From Capniomyces stellatus (Eukaryota > Kickxellomycota > Harpellomycetes > Harpellales > Legeriomycetaceae): a DNA stretch of 64,000 nt. Below are positions 30,380 to 47,600 of the stretch, in pieces (within the stretch, counting starts at the first letter, position 1; each line of letters opens with the position of its first letter). The notes under the pieces are model-generated. The model was not told where the DNA came from and did no database searches. It saw only the letters and a program-made list of their open reading frames with translations. The translations under genes were made by a program, and so were the position numbers. The stretch is from NCBI GenBank assembly GCA_001661515.1, contig LUVW01000010.1, forward strand, positions 751,130 to 815,129, read 5' to 3'.

Positions 30380-31207
30380 TTTCTTTTTTTTCTTTTTTTT
30401 TTTTTACTCATTTCCTTTTTTTTCTTTCTACTTTTTTTTTCCAATTTACAAGTGGTTGTAGTTTAACAGGTTTATCACATGGTCGATGTTTGGGCTCTGT
30501 GCAACATTTCAAGATTTTTCAACTCTTTTGCAATATCTGGATGTTTTAACTAATCAACGTAGATTAACTGGTGAGAAAAAAAAAAGGGGGGGAAGGTAAA
30601 ATGAGAATCTTTCGAAAGTCTAGGCAGTCGAATTACAGTTAAACTACTGTTTCTTGTCAATTAACTGATAAGCAACGCTGATGTGATTATTCCTAATTGC
30701 ACAGCACCACCCAAGGCTTTTTCCTTTCTTTCATTACTAAAGTTAAACTTTTTAAAACTGATAAGGAGTGGGTGGAGTAACTAAATTGAAACCATCAAAC
30801 CAACCAATACTTAAAAAACATGAATCAGTCTAGTAATCAAAGGCTACATTAAGCTCTTTGCAATTTTGGATAATTTGAATGTGAAGATCCCAGAACTTTT
30901 TGACGGAGATTAGGTAATACTGAACTAGGGAAGGAGCTTATTGACGAATGATGGACGATTTTAATTTTTATGTTCCTATCTATAATCAGACTTGTTCATC
31001 GATAAACCAAATATTTAAACGTCAATAAAAAAAAAAGCTTTTGATTTATTTTTAACCTCAACAGTTCGATACTTGTTATTAATCACATTATAAACTTTTG
31101 CCAAACAACTTGCCAAATTAAGACCAAGATCAACTTAACCTTATTAAAGGTTCAGGTTTATAAAATAGCCAAATACATTTTAATTTGAACAAATTTAGAT
31201 TTCCAAG

Positions 31208-31324
31208 ATAAAAGCCGTTCTTGTTTTAGTTGCATTTGTAACACTAGTCAACGCTCACAATCATAGCTCCCCATCGATAAATACTTTAAACTTAGAAAGC
31301 AGAGGTGGTAAAGTTTATAATTGA
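31208..31324 (+). pseudogene. Signal-peptide-like frame lacking ATG
   Basis: From ATA at 31208 the frame reads a signal-peptide-like stretch (IKAVLVLVAFVTLVNA) then AHNHSSPSINTLNLESRGG to TGA at 31322-31324. A stop lies just upstream in frame, and neither an upstream ATG exon nor a continuing exon was found. It could be a remnant of a small secreted protein or chance. Confidence 0.2.
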
Positions 31325-32412
31325 TATAACAAGGTGCTACACTAGACGTCACTTCTTTTTTTTCATTCTTTTCTTCTTTTCTTTTCTTCTTTTTTTTCAC
31401 TTTCAGGTTTTAATTTAAAAAGGTTAAAAAAATTTTGGTTAAAAAAAATAAATACAAACTAGATCAGAGGGGATCAAAAAGTTGGAAATTAATTAAACTT
31501 GTACACCAAGTCAAACCAAACCAAGTCAAACCAAACCAAACCAATCCAAATCAGATCAATCAAATCAAATAAAATTCAAACCAAGCTCAAAAAGTTGTGC
31601 TTTTTACGTTTATGACCTTTTTACAAAACAAAAAGTTGAAACATTAATTACCTGTAATCGAACACATGAGAAAAAAATTAACCTAAAATTAACAAATACA
31701 ACGTTAATTGATTCTATTGTTTTTCTTTGCATTTTTTTTCTTCTCTTTCTCTGTTCTTTTCTTCTTTTTTTTTTGGGAAGGGTGGAAACAAGGGTTGGAT
31801 AATTTAGAACAAAAATGCCCGCCATCTCTTCAATAAGCACATAAATCCTTGACCAAAGGGGGGAGGTGATGGAATGAAGAATAAGGAGTTTTTGTACCTA
31901 GAACTCAAAACAAAATGTTGTGTATTGCAAAGAATGTTACAAGATTGAAAATTATTAATAAATGCTTGCATTTTTAGTTGCATTTAAAAGTGAAAATCTT
32001 GAGCGTGATAATATTTCTTTTAGACTCTAGAAATCGATTCGCTTTTATAAAGCGTGTATTAATCTGATAATTGTCACTTTTATAATCAGTGAAATGGGAT
32101 TTTATGAATTCTGAAGCTTTGTTGAATCGGAAATTTTGCTATTTTGTCAGCCTCTGATGCTTGCAAAATGGTTTCTTACATTTACGTGTTCCGTTTGTTC
32201 CAGTAAGAAAAAAGGTTCAAAACTTTTTTTATTTTTTCATTACAAGATTTGCTTTGGGTGCTCTTTAACTCTAAGCAAAAAAACCCTTAGAGGGCCGTCT
32301 GAGGTTTGAGTTGTTTGTGTGCTCTGCCGCCAATAGGAGTATATATATCATAGTTTATTATATCTCATTGTCAAAACAAGCCAACAACTGGCTCATCAAT
32401 GCACTACCTGCA

Positions 32413-32422
32413 ATTGGCCAAT
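32413..32422. promoter_or_regulatory. Palindromic CCAAT pair upstream of GPD
   Basis: ATTGGCCAAT, two head-to-head CCAAT boxes sharing their centre, about 510 bp before the GPD start; another CCAAT is at 32330. It could be bound by a HAP/NF-Y complex. No direct proof. Confidence 0.3.
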
Positions 32423-32645
32423 AATCTTTAATTTTTTTAAAAATAAGCTCGGCTTAACATCTAATAAGGTTTAGGCTCTGTCTTTAAACTAATTACGTTC
32501 AGATTTGAACTCATTTATTTTCCACCTATACATACTTGCATTGGTGTGTGTCAAATGGATAGGTAAACCACCATGCAAATAATATGACAGTAGCCCGTGT
32601 TTGCCTTTTTTGTTTTTTTGTTCTCTCCATTCATTTCTTGGTCGC

Positions 32646-32654
32646 TATATAAAA
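32646..32654 (+). promoter_or_regulatory. TATA box of GPD gene
   Basis: TATATAAAA, 281 bp before the first ATG, the strongest TATA element in this long upstream region. Confidence 0.45.
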
Positions 32655-32934
32655 CTAGCAAAAAAAATAGTCGATAAAAACACATAAATAAATTGGTACT
32701 AAAAAAGCAAAAAGTAATAATAGAAAAAAGCAGCTCAAAACTTGATCACTAAATCAAAAAGTGTTAGTAAATAAATAAATTACAAATTACAAATTACAAA
32801 TCAAAAAAAAACAACTATTCAAATTCATTGCCAACTTTTTTTTTTTTTTAAAAAACAAAAAAAGAAAGGAAATTTTTTTTGAGGCTCTATTCAGCGTTTG
32901 AATTAATATATAAATCACAATCAAAAGTTCTAGA

Positions 32935-34726
32935 ATGTTGAAGACATTAAGCGTGCTTAGAACAAGAAATTCTTTAATTCAAAACTCTCGATTTAACTTT
33001 AAACTCGATTTCTTCAAACACAACACACCTTTCTCTGCTTTCAAGTCTACTATAAACTCTAACACAAACATACAATACAACAAAAACAATTTTAATAAAA
33101 TGGAAAAGATTTGTGTTTATGGATCAGGAAACTGGTAAATGCTAATTACTAATTACTAGAAAAAAAAGTACTGTTGACATTTATACCACCACTGTTTAGC
33201 TGTGATTTCCGTGCCATAAACAGCTACCGCCCTTTTGAGCATATTTGCTATACCGCCGCGTTTGAATTTCGAAATTCAAATGCCAGAATCTTGAAAAAGC
33301 GGAAAATAAACCTACGCCAAACTGAACTCAAACCAACTGACGCTTGTGTTGTTGATTCTTCTTTCTCTCTTTCTCTCAAATAGGGGTACAACCGCAGCCA
33401 GAATCATTGCGGAAAATGTCAATAGATACGATAACTTTGACAAGACCATAAACTTTTATGTTCATGAAATGCTTGTTGACGGTAAAAAGCTTACCGAAAT
33501 CATCAACGAGACTCACGAAAACGTCAAGTATGTGTTGTTTTTATTATTATTAATATTACTTTTAGTACTAATACTGAAACTGCGACTGTAGAAGTATTAA
33601 CAGCCAACCAATATCAGCAGTCCAGGAAATTCATTCAAATAACAAATATATCGACACTCAAACTAATAAACAACTCTACTTTGGCTCTATTCTTGTTGTA
33701 GATATCTTCCAGGATTTAAGATTCCAGAAAACGTTGTTGCTATCCCAGACGTACAAGTAGCGCTGAAAGGAGTAACTATGCTTGTTTTGGTAGTGCCACA
33801 CCAGTTCCTTGAAAGTGCATTGGAGGGAATCAAGAAGTGCGTTGATATCTCAAACCTTAAGGTTATTTCTTTGATCAAAGGACTTGTGATTGAAAGCGAG
33901 CGAATTGAAACCATCACCCAATCCATTGAAAGATCACTAAACGTCAAGCCTAGCGTGCTAAGCGGTGCCAACTTGGCCACTGAAATTGCCAGCCAAGGAT
34001 TTTCCGAAACCACTATTGGCTACCATAACGAGACTGAGGGATTCCTATGGAAAAAGCTGTTTGAAACCGAATACTTCTTTGTCAGATGCGTCCCTGACGT
34101 TTATGGTGTAGAGGTTTGCGGTGCGTTGAAGAATGTTGTTGCTGTTGGTGTTGGATTTGCTGAAGGACTTGGGTAAGCAACAACAGAATTGCGACTAGAG
34201 CTTATTTTTAACAATAGTAAAATGAAGCCATAAAAATATATATGAACACGTATACCCAAATCCAACTTTGGCATTGTACTTGATGTTTGACTTTAACCCT
34301 TGCCAAATTAAACAATCTTCAACTTGCTACATTAGATGCGGAAACAACGCAAAGGCTGCTATCATGAGAGTAGGTCTTATGGAGACCAACAACTTTGCCA
34401 AATTAGCTTTCCCATCTTTCAAATACGAGACATTGATTGAAAGTTGCGGTATGGCTGATATGGTTGCTTCAAGTGTTGGTGGCAGAAACTACAGACTGTC
34501 GGCAGAATTTGTCAAGACAAACAAATCTTTTGATGAACTTGAAGTTGAGCTTATTGGTGGTCAAAAACTCCAAGGCCCACAAACCTCAAAAGAAGCCTTT
34601 GATTACTTGAGCTTCCACGGAAAAACAAAAGATTTCCCGCTATTCACCAGTATATATAGAATCTGCTATGAAGGTGCCCCAGCCAAGTCGATCTTTGACT
34701 ACGCTAAAATCGTCAACAAGCTCTAA
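32935..34726 (+). CDS. GPD1: NAD-dependent glycerol-3-phosphate dehydrogenase
   Basis: Four exons: 32935-33134, 33384-33527, 33702-34172, 34336-34726; all three introns fall in phase 2 and the sum gives 401 residues. The Rossmann motif is GSGNWGTTAARI (about 63-74), followed by LPGFKIPENVVAIPD, LVVPHQFLE, ISLIKGL, SGANLATEIA, the catalytic region GALKNVVAVGVGFAEGLG and CGNNAKAAIMRVG. It converts dihydroxyacetone phosphate to glycerol-3-phosphate, feeding glycerol/osmolyte and lipid synthesis. The first 55 residues are Arg/Asn-rich with few acids, like a mitochondrial or peroxisomal leader. A second in-frame ATG at 33100 in strong context starts exactly at the conserved core, so two isoforms are possible. 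Identification is firm. Confidence 0.95.
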
Positions 34727-35143
34727 ATAGTGTTTATAGTAATCCTTTATCTGTTTTTTTTTTACTTTTTCTCTCTCTCTCCCTAAATCATTAAGCGAAA
34801 GCATTTAGCTGGCTTTTGTTTGTTTAACTATTGGTTCCATTATAACACGTTTTAAACTTTTATAATTATATAAATATAACTTGGTAAACTGACACCCATT
34901 ATAACCCGTAAAAGTAACGCGATTAACCGTGGCTAAAAAAAACACTTTGCACATCATATATGGGGTACCCATAATGTTACAAATACTACAATCAAAATTA
35001 TTGATTTTATTATTGCTACAATTGGATAAAAGTTATCAAATCATTAAATAATTAGACCTTAAAGGTTTAGACAGATTAGGGATAAAGGCTCGGTGTTGGA
35101 GCTAGGCGGGGAGTTAAGAATATATCTTTGGTATTAAATATGT
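34727..35143. other. Convergent 3' spacer
   Basis: 417 bp between the convergent GPD and PCYT2-like genes. A+T-rich with a T run at about 34756; no frame or RNA gene seen. Confidence 0.5.
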
Positions 35144-37377
<2,234 letters not shown>

Positions 37378-38860
37378 TGTTTAAAGCTTAATTATTATAG
37401 AGGAAAAGAAGGTTAATGAATCTGTTTATAGATTTGCTTTAAATCTTTTAAATCCAAATTTGATCCTTGGTCTTTTTATCTCCTTATTTATATTTATAAT
37501 CAAATTTAGAAATTGAAAAAGCCAAGATATTGAAATTATTTAATCATTTTCAAAATCTTGCTTTTATTATTCACATTATTAATATTATCGAGCCAACAAA
37601 GCAAATCAATTGGTTTTGTTGGGGTTTGGCAGACAACCACGATTCTCTTATCAAATAGTGCGGGTTTAGGACCAACCAACCACTTTAATAAGCAAAAGTT
37701 AGAGCCGCTATACGGCACCTGTTGATACAAACTCTTTGTTTTTTTTCGTTTTTTTTTTCGGTAAAAATGCCAACTCTACAGCTTTGTGCACGTTCAATTC
37801 TTTGCTCTGTCTGGTCTAGTTATTATTGGACAGCGCCAGTGAATTGTTTAATTGATGCTCCATTCACTTGGAAACAAGACTATTGAATGTCTAATTGTCT
37901 TTTATTGCTCAGCATTTTACCTATCCCATGTATCCAAAATATTTAACCCTTATTTAGCACAAAGGCTAATTGAAACAACTTGATCGAAAAGTTCCGCTTT
38001 TTGCATTTACTGTTAGTGAATAATATTACAGACTAGTATTAGCTTAGCTTTTCGGTAATTCCATAATTGAATCACTAAATTACATTCCGTTAATAAAGCC
38101 ATTAGAAATTTTACAGTGAAAAAAAAAAAAATTAAAGCTAAAAAAGCTACTAAAAAAAGTTTAAAGCGAATCAACAACAGCCAAAAAGTTTTCCACTTTT
38201 CACATGCGCCTTATCATCACACCATCACAGCGATATACCAAGAAACAACATGAATATGCTGCTTTTAGTAAAACCGGCTGGTAAAGACTTTATGTTTTTT
38301 TTTTTTTTACCAAAACCCCAACTTTTTCATATCCAATGAAAGTCTGAGCCTCAATATGTTAAACTTGATGGTTGGTGAATCAAATAAAACAAGACTTCGG
38401 TGCTTGATGTTGTAGCAATGCTGTTAATAACGACACAATTTTCAGCTTCACTCTATTTATAAGTCACTGATATTAAGCAGAATGCTCGTTTAGCTAGAAA
38501 ATAAAGTTAACAGTGACCATCTCAATAAAAAGGGACTATCAGTGTTTACATCAATGTAGAGGGTTGCTAATTGCCGTTTTTTTTTATAACTGTGGTGATG
38601 CGTTATAAGGTGATTAACCAATAGCAACAATACACAATCTTGTGTGCCGCTGTTAGAGCTAGCAAGTACATGTGGTTTGCGTTGATAAAATACTCGCTGG
38701 TTGAAAGGTGCATTTAAGCTTGGATACAGGGAATAAAAAGTGCTCAGAATTGTTGGAGTTTTACATTAAAGAAAAGGATATTTATAGGCGAAATACTATG
38801 GGTATAAGATATGTCTGGACAGTAAAAAAGAAAAATTAGAGTGTATTTATGTAAGAGCGT
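37378..38860. other. Intergenic, no gene seen
   Basis: Upstream of the PCYT2-like gene and downstream of the MYST gene (both minus). A+T-rich with T runs; short frames (for example 37536-37730, -) have no protein signature. Confidence 0.5.
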
Positions 38861-40446
<1,586 letters not shown>

Positions 40447-41630
40447 CTTTTTAGAATTTCACTTTTTCAAGCATTTATACCAAATTACTTTGAATCTGTG
40501 CAATAATTCTTTTCTTTTCTTTTCTTTCTTTTAACGCGACTAAAACTCAATGCAATACACCGTATTTGAACTTACCTTGATTCTGCTTTTGTAGACATTG
40601 TGTACTCCAATTTTAATTTTGTATCTTTTTGTGTTATATCCGTTAATGCCTGTTTGTTTATAATCGCTTTTGAGTTATATTAAAAGTTGCGATGCTGAAA
40701 GGTTATTAGGAAATCCGAGATCAAATTGGCCATTATTCTGCGCCAATTCCCTTTTGCACAATTATTTTTTTCTGTGCGATAAAACAAAGCTACTGAAAGT
40801 AACAAAACTATTCCAAAAAAATTGTTTCTTTGCTACTCGATTTTTAGTGAACTTTTTTGAAGGTTGGGCTTTATAACTGAAATAGGAGTTAGTTGACATT
40901 GAAATAAAAAAATATTAGAGTTGATCGACTCCGTTTTGGTTTAGAATATTACATAAATTAAATACAAAAAAATCTAACCCTACCATCTCCACATAAAAGG
41001 CAATGTGATATGGCCATTAGCACGGAGAATAAGCAGCTTTCGTGATACTAAACAGCGTAGTTTTAGCCACTTTAGGGATGGCTTGCTTTCTCAGCTGTAT
41101 CACAAATCTAAACACTTGAGTCATATTTGTGCATCCTTCTTTTTTGTAAACTTGTATTATAGTCACAGTTTGACATTGAAGTCACTTGGTCGGTTTTTTA
41201 CTCGAAATAAATGAAACAGCTCCTCGACTTTCCCATCTATAAGATTTGAATATCTCATAATTCAAGGTATATTTTTACACGGCTAAAGCCAATAGACGGT
41301 TGCAGCTGAATTGGCTAGACCCAGTTAAATTGATTGAAACCCAACACCGAGCTAATTGGGAACAAGAAAAATATAAGGTGAGGAGTGATTAGTGGAGTTT
41401 GCAAGAATATGCTGAAACGTTTGATTATGTAAACTGGACTTCAAGCGTGTTGCGATTAATTCAACAATATTCAACTGCTAACTTATATTCATGCCTTATA
41501 CTTACAGCGTTGCAGTAAGATTACTTCTACTAGAATTTCAGTTATAATAAACCAGCTTTCGGTTGAGCTGATAATTTTATGAAAAGTTTTTGGTGAAAGG
41601 AAGGAATCGAAACAGCCTTTCTCTAAAGCG
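40447..41630. other. Divergent spacer MYST/calpain, includes possible 5' exons
   Basis: Contains a plausible upstream MYST exon on the minus strand ending at a GTAAGT donor (exon side ATCAAG at about 40576-40581) and a 7-nt microexon candidate at 40489-40495. The rest is A+T-rich promoter sequence without clear motifs. Confidence 0.4.
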
Positions 41631-44600
41631 ATGGCTTCAGAGTTAATAAATTTGTATAAAAGGCTAAAAACAGACATCGAGGCTGCAATTAACTTGGATA
41701 AGAATGGACAGTTTCTTGAGGCAGCACTTGGGTTTCGAGAAGTTTTAAATGTAAGCATTTATTTACTCGTTGATTTCTATTGAACTTTGTTGAGCCAAAT
41801 ATGGCAACACAAGTAACAAGCCCACAAGTTCGATTGCAAAATCCGATTTAAAACTGATTTGCTCTTCAATCTCTTACCCCGAAACCAATAATGACCATGC
41901 GGACAGCTATTCCAAAAGCTAATTTCATGTAAGTGGGACTGTTGAAACATACACGGACTTTCTTCACCCAAGTATAATTACAACCATTCGCACAATTAAT
42001 GTTAATAAAACGATATATTTACTTGAAGAATCGACTCAACTGAAATTTATGAAATTGGATTTAGTGGAAGATAAAGAGAGCAGAAAGGATGCTTTAAGGA
42101 TTAAATCTCAAGAGTACAAAACGAGAAAGACAGAGTTGTTTGAAATACTGGAGAATCGGACGGATAAAACAGTATTGTGTCGAGGGGTTGAAGTTGTGAA
42201 TAAAGCAGAGGAGGTTTTTAAAGAAGGACATTTAGAGAAGGCGTTGAGTAAATATATAAGTGGACTTGAAATTCTGGAGTTCTATATTGAAGGTGGTTTT
42301 TTCTTATTACTGTTATTACTATTATGGCTCAGCTGTTTCGGTAAAACGCTACAACTCTGAAACAGACGTATTTACAAGCTGAAGCATCGATGTGTGTAGA
42401 GCCCATATTCGGGTGTTTGCAACTAAAATTTAATACGATTTCATGATTGTAGAGAGTCAGGACAAACAGGATGTGGTAGCAGCAAAAAAATCGATGCTCA
42501 AGGCATTAAGAAACGCCGAGCAAATTAAACAGGCTATTCAAGACTCTAAAACTCCTAAAGGTAAATAATTCAGAACCGTCAAGCCAAAACCCCTGGACTA
42601 AATATAAATACATTCACATATTCTGTTGAAATAACAATTCATAACTAAAAATATAATAATAATAATGTGGGACTTAAACTGATGAAATAAAGAGCCAGTA
42701 GTGATTAGCACCAGCGAATCTAAACGAAATGGCGACAGGCCACCAGGCATAAAGAGATCAAACACAGGGTCATCACGGCTGCAGGAGGATTGTGGGAGCG
42801 GTGAACTAACAGAAGATGAACTAAATGTGATTAAAGACTCATCAGTAGTAAATGGCATGACGTTCTTGCCCTGGGAGGATGAGGATGGCGATATCAACTC
42901 TGCTACCAGTTCGAGCTATGAGTAAGTGTTCTGCTTCCTGCACATACTCGCACACACACACATGTATATATATATATATATAGCTACAGTGTTGTTGGTA
43001 TTCAGGATTTTCGGTGGTATTGAGCCTATGTTTGCTTAAACTAACGTAGTGAGTGTTTTTTTTTTTTCTTCTTCATACTTTTTCATTATCTATCGACCCC
43101 ATCTACTTGTGTGGTTTAGTGACTCTGACGGCAAACTGAAGTTATCCGAGTCACAGATACAGCAATTTGGCGGATGGAAAAGATTGAGTAGATACTATGA
43201 CCATGAAAGCCATAACCAGGTGACAACGAGGTATAACGAGGTCTATTTGGTCTAACACAGGATATTAGTGGTGATAATTTATTGTTGTAATTTAGACGCT
43301 ATAATTAACCACTTTGCGTTTGCAAATTCTGTCATTCAAACGAATAATAGCGAAACAATCGTACAAAAGATAGTTACCGATTGCTCGTTTGTTGCGTCGT
43401 TGTGTGTATGCGCAGACTATGAAATCAGGTTTAACCAACAGGTATTTTTCGTATGACTTACTTTATCCGCTTGTGCATCTACAGGGGTTTGAACCGCTCT
43501 GTAGCTGCATTGGAGGATGTATCGTGGCTTTTAGGACCTTTATCTGCTCTTGCCACTTTTGTTTTATTTGGTTTTATTGTTTGTATACTACTGTTGTGGT
43601 AACAACGAGAATATATTTGATAGATTGTAAGAAATCTGCTGTACCCTCAAAACATATACGGCGAGCCTATCTTGAGCGGAAGTGGAAAGCACGTAGCCAA
43701 ACTATTTATCAACGGGTTTTGGAGAAAAGTAAGTCCAGTTTCTGTTATTTTTTCATTTCAAAAAGTAGATCTATCCTACTCAGCTTTGGTCGTGTATTCA
43801 TTGGAATTGAGGGGGATAGCTTGGTCGTTTTATCCGAGTTTTTATATTTGCTTTACAATTCAATATTAACGACAGGTTTGCTTTCTATTGTTTTGATATT
43901 TAGGTTGGTAAGCATGGTTAAACGACAAACGAATGAAGGGCGGTAGAAGCAGACGCTGACTACCAGGCCACGTGATTGAAGCGATTGGAATGTGTATGAT
44001 TATATATGTTTCAGGAATATCTAATGAGCCAGGATAATATAACGATTACTTTATAGAAATTGATGACTTTATCCCCGTATCCAAGGAGGAAAAGCTGATG
44101 TGTACTCACTCTAGTAACAGGGTTCTGTGGATACCGCTAATAGAAAAGGCTGTACGTACACTTTGAGGAGGAGGTTTTTTTTTGATAGATTTGTATAAGC
44201 ATTATTGGAGGCAATAATACTTTGGTATTTCCCTCTACCAATTACTGGCCTTGAAACGAATATTTGGTAATATTTCTTTTGTTAAAGTCGAACTGAAATG
44301 GTTGTTTAGTATCTGAAAGTCATGGGTGGCTATGGATTCCCCGGGTCGTAAGTTCAATAACTATCGTGCAATTTGTTTATCCCAATAACTGGTCAATGGT
44401 ACAGTTTTACTAAAATAAAAAATTCAATTTGTATGACTAATATGTTGGTGTTTTTTGTGGAATAGTAATTCGAGCATAGATTTGCAGTAAGTGCAGTGTT
44501 ATATTATACCGATTGTATCCTTAAAAATAAGAAAAACAAGTTTACTGTAAAATGATCCACGATGAACAATGGCCAAAAAATGGAGAATTGTGTTAGAACT

Positions 44601-47600
44601 GGTTTGAGCTATGCTTCTGCTGAACTTACAAATATAGCGCGCTTACATCCTGGATACCCGAACATATATTTATAAACGAGTAAGTTTTATTTTACTGGCC
44701 GAAACCAGTAGATTGCATGCAAATAGGCGATTTATTTTGCTAAATAAACGTTTGCACCAATTCGATAAAAAATAAACAAATGAATAAACGGTTACACCTG
44801 AACATTGGGTAGTCTTCAGAGCAAGAGAGGCGAAAACTGGGATAGAATCCACAATGGGATAAACGATGGTAATATGCTGTAATCGATTTTGAACCACAAA
44901 CAGTGTTTATTAGTATTATTATTATTGTGACTGACAATATTGCGTGCTGAAATGGTGGCACTGAGCTCATCACAATATAATCATTGGCAGCTTTTATTTT
45001 ATTTTTATTAAAAAAAAAAGCACTAAATGTGAATTTTTAAACTGGGAATAGGCCATCTTGTAGTGACTGTTGCCACAGGAGAGCTTGATAAAATGGGTAG
45101 AAGAAAAACGGGCCTGGTCTCGTCCCATGCCTATGCTGTTCTTGCCGCGGTTCAAATAGATGGCTTGAGATTGCTGAAAGTCAAGAACCCATGGGGCCAA
45201 AACAGTTGGAAGGGGAAATATAGCGCACTAGATTTGGAGTCGTGGACACCGCAGATTTGTGAAAAGCTAGATTACAATCCGAATCTGGAACTAAAAAGCG
45301 ATAGAGGTAATTTACCACTAGACTTGTTTTGAAAAAGAAAAATAATAATAAGAGAGCTCGGGGCCATGTTACTGCCTTGGTCTTGTATTATGGATTTTTC
45401 AAATCTAACCTGCTTGTGTGTGCGTGTGTATTTGTGTGCGAATTGTAGGTATTTTTTGGGTTGATTATGATTCTGTGTGTGAAAATTTTGACTCGTTCCA
45501 CTTTAACTGGAATCCAGAGATATTTGGTCACACAGATGTAGTCTACTTGTAAGTCAGATATTACACCACTATTGATGTTTTTAAAAAAGAGAGAGAAAAA
45601 AAAAAAAAATTGTTGAAAATGGGGTCTCTAAGATGCATGGCTTTTTGTTAGACTGTTTGTCGATATTCTGAATATGCTAATGCAATTTTTATCCTATTTT
45701 ACTGATCCTGTGGTATAGCTCTTGGCCAGAAAACCAGGGACCCAAGTCGGATGTTTACAACATTTGTAAGTCAGCCGCTTTACAATATTTAAAAAGGGGT
45801 TTGCCCAACTTCAAGCTGAATTGGATAATAGCCAAGAAAGACGACCTGGATTATTGTTCATTAAACACTTGCTATTATATTAATGTTTTTATTTTTTCAA
45901 CTATTCTTTTTTTGTTAGCTCAAAATCCACAGTTTCTTTTGTCTGCGTCAGAGTCTGTTGAGAATGCCGAGGTTTGGCTTTTACTGAGCAAAAACATTTC
46001 AGAAACCGAGTACTTTAATAGCGACTACATTGCTCTTCACTTGTATGAAACTGATTCGACCAAAAACTACAAAAACATCCAAAGTGTCATAAACCCAAAC
46101 AGTAGCCAACCGACTTTAACCCAGGAGTTTGGCGGGCTGAAACTGGCAAGGAAAAGGAGGGCAGAGAAATCAGGCGGATTTGATGTAACGCCGATATTCA
46201 GGTTGCTGGAGAATGGTGATGCGATGCGGGTTGGCGAGTATATAAACAGTCAGCACATTTTGGTTCGGTTTTACCTGCCTACAACCAGTGTAGAAAACAC
46301 GCTAGACGAAGGCAGCAAAACTGCAAAGGAGGAAGACGCATCTGATAACGAAAGTGTAAAAAAAGCAGCTAGGAAGAAAACCAACAAGCTTTTTAATATT
46401 GTTATTTCGCAACAACAAAAAACCAAGAATCTAAACTTTTCACTAAGAGCATTTTCAAACTCCAAAATCAAACTAACGTCAATTCCCGAGTTTTCGTTTT
46501 CAAAGTCCATAAAGTCGCAGTGGGTTCACAATCTTTCAGGTAAATTTGATGAAATTTTGCGTTTAAAAACTGGCAGATAATGTTTTTTATACCATATTGC
46601 TTTAACTAGAGCTCAAGCGCAAACTTTCTAACTTTGTGTATCCAGTTGACTAGTTGGTTTTCCTGACCTTTACATATTAATTTTTTGATAAAACCCAATG
46701 TGTTTTTGTTTTTCTTGTCATTGCTATTTTTTCTGCTGTGTAATCATCACCGAATCAGGCGGCAATTCTTTGTTCCCAGAGTATCTGAACAACCCGCAGT
46801 TTAAGCTTTCCATAGCCAGTAACTCGACATCCTTAAAAAACAAAGCCAACGGTTATATTCTGCTCGAATCATCCTACAACTACCCTGTTCAAATCAGAGT
46901 ATTTAGAACTGGGTATTTAGTATCAACGTAAGCCGACCCTCTTTATCTTGTATCTTGTATCTTGCATCTTTTGTTTTAATCCAGGTTTTTATTTTCGTCT
47001 TTATATTGACACTGTTGATTTTTATTTTGCACAAATTTTCTAGCGCATCTTCGGTGAATATAGTTTCTCAATCCAATAACTATAGACCAAAGTTCTGTTC
47101 TGCCTACTTGAATGACTTGACTGGTAATTGCTGCTCTACTATGCCTTCTATGGCTTAATTTATTCATTTATATTAACTCCCCAGGTAGCTAATCTTGGTT
47201 ATATACATATGTTTGTTTTCTTAATACTTGATGTCCACTAGACGATGCATACACTATTCTCGTCTCCACATTTGAGCCACTACTGTTCGGGCCTTTCACC
47301 TTAACTGTGCACCTTGATTGTGACTTTTCTATTTCGTCTTTGCCTCGCGAAGGAGCAGTAAGCACCATTCCTCCTCTCCTCCTCATCTTTGCCAAATTAT
47401 GTATATACACTGAAATTACCTGGTTTGTGTTGTTTAATTGGATCTACAAGATACATTATAAATATTAAACCAATCTACAATCCTTTAATGAAACTCACTA
47501 TAAAACCCCTAGGGAATGAGACATAGAACTGTCAATGGTGAATGGTAAGTTTGTATGTTTTTTGGCGCACGTTTTCTTTACTTGCTTTGTTCAAGTTTCT

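Larger units (their letters stand above)
30380..32934. other. Long intergenic (2.55 kb), GPD upstream region
   Basis: T-rich just after APC1, then mixed A+T-rich. Contains a CAAAC/CAAGTC pentanucleotide stretch (31500-31580), one secreted-protein-like frame without ATG (31208-31324, listed separately), CCAAT boxes at 32330-32334 and in a palindrome at 32413-32422, and a TATA box at 32646. The large size suits a regulated GPD promoter, which is inference. Confidence 0.5.

Noticed and set aside
43389..43946. 185-codon + frame across calpain introns
   Set aside because: It reads the wrong frame through the catalytic exon and through two introns; the spliced model explains the region.
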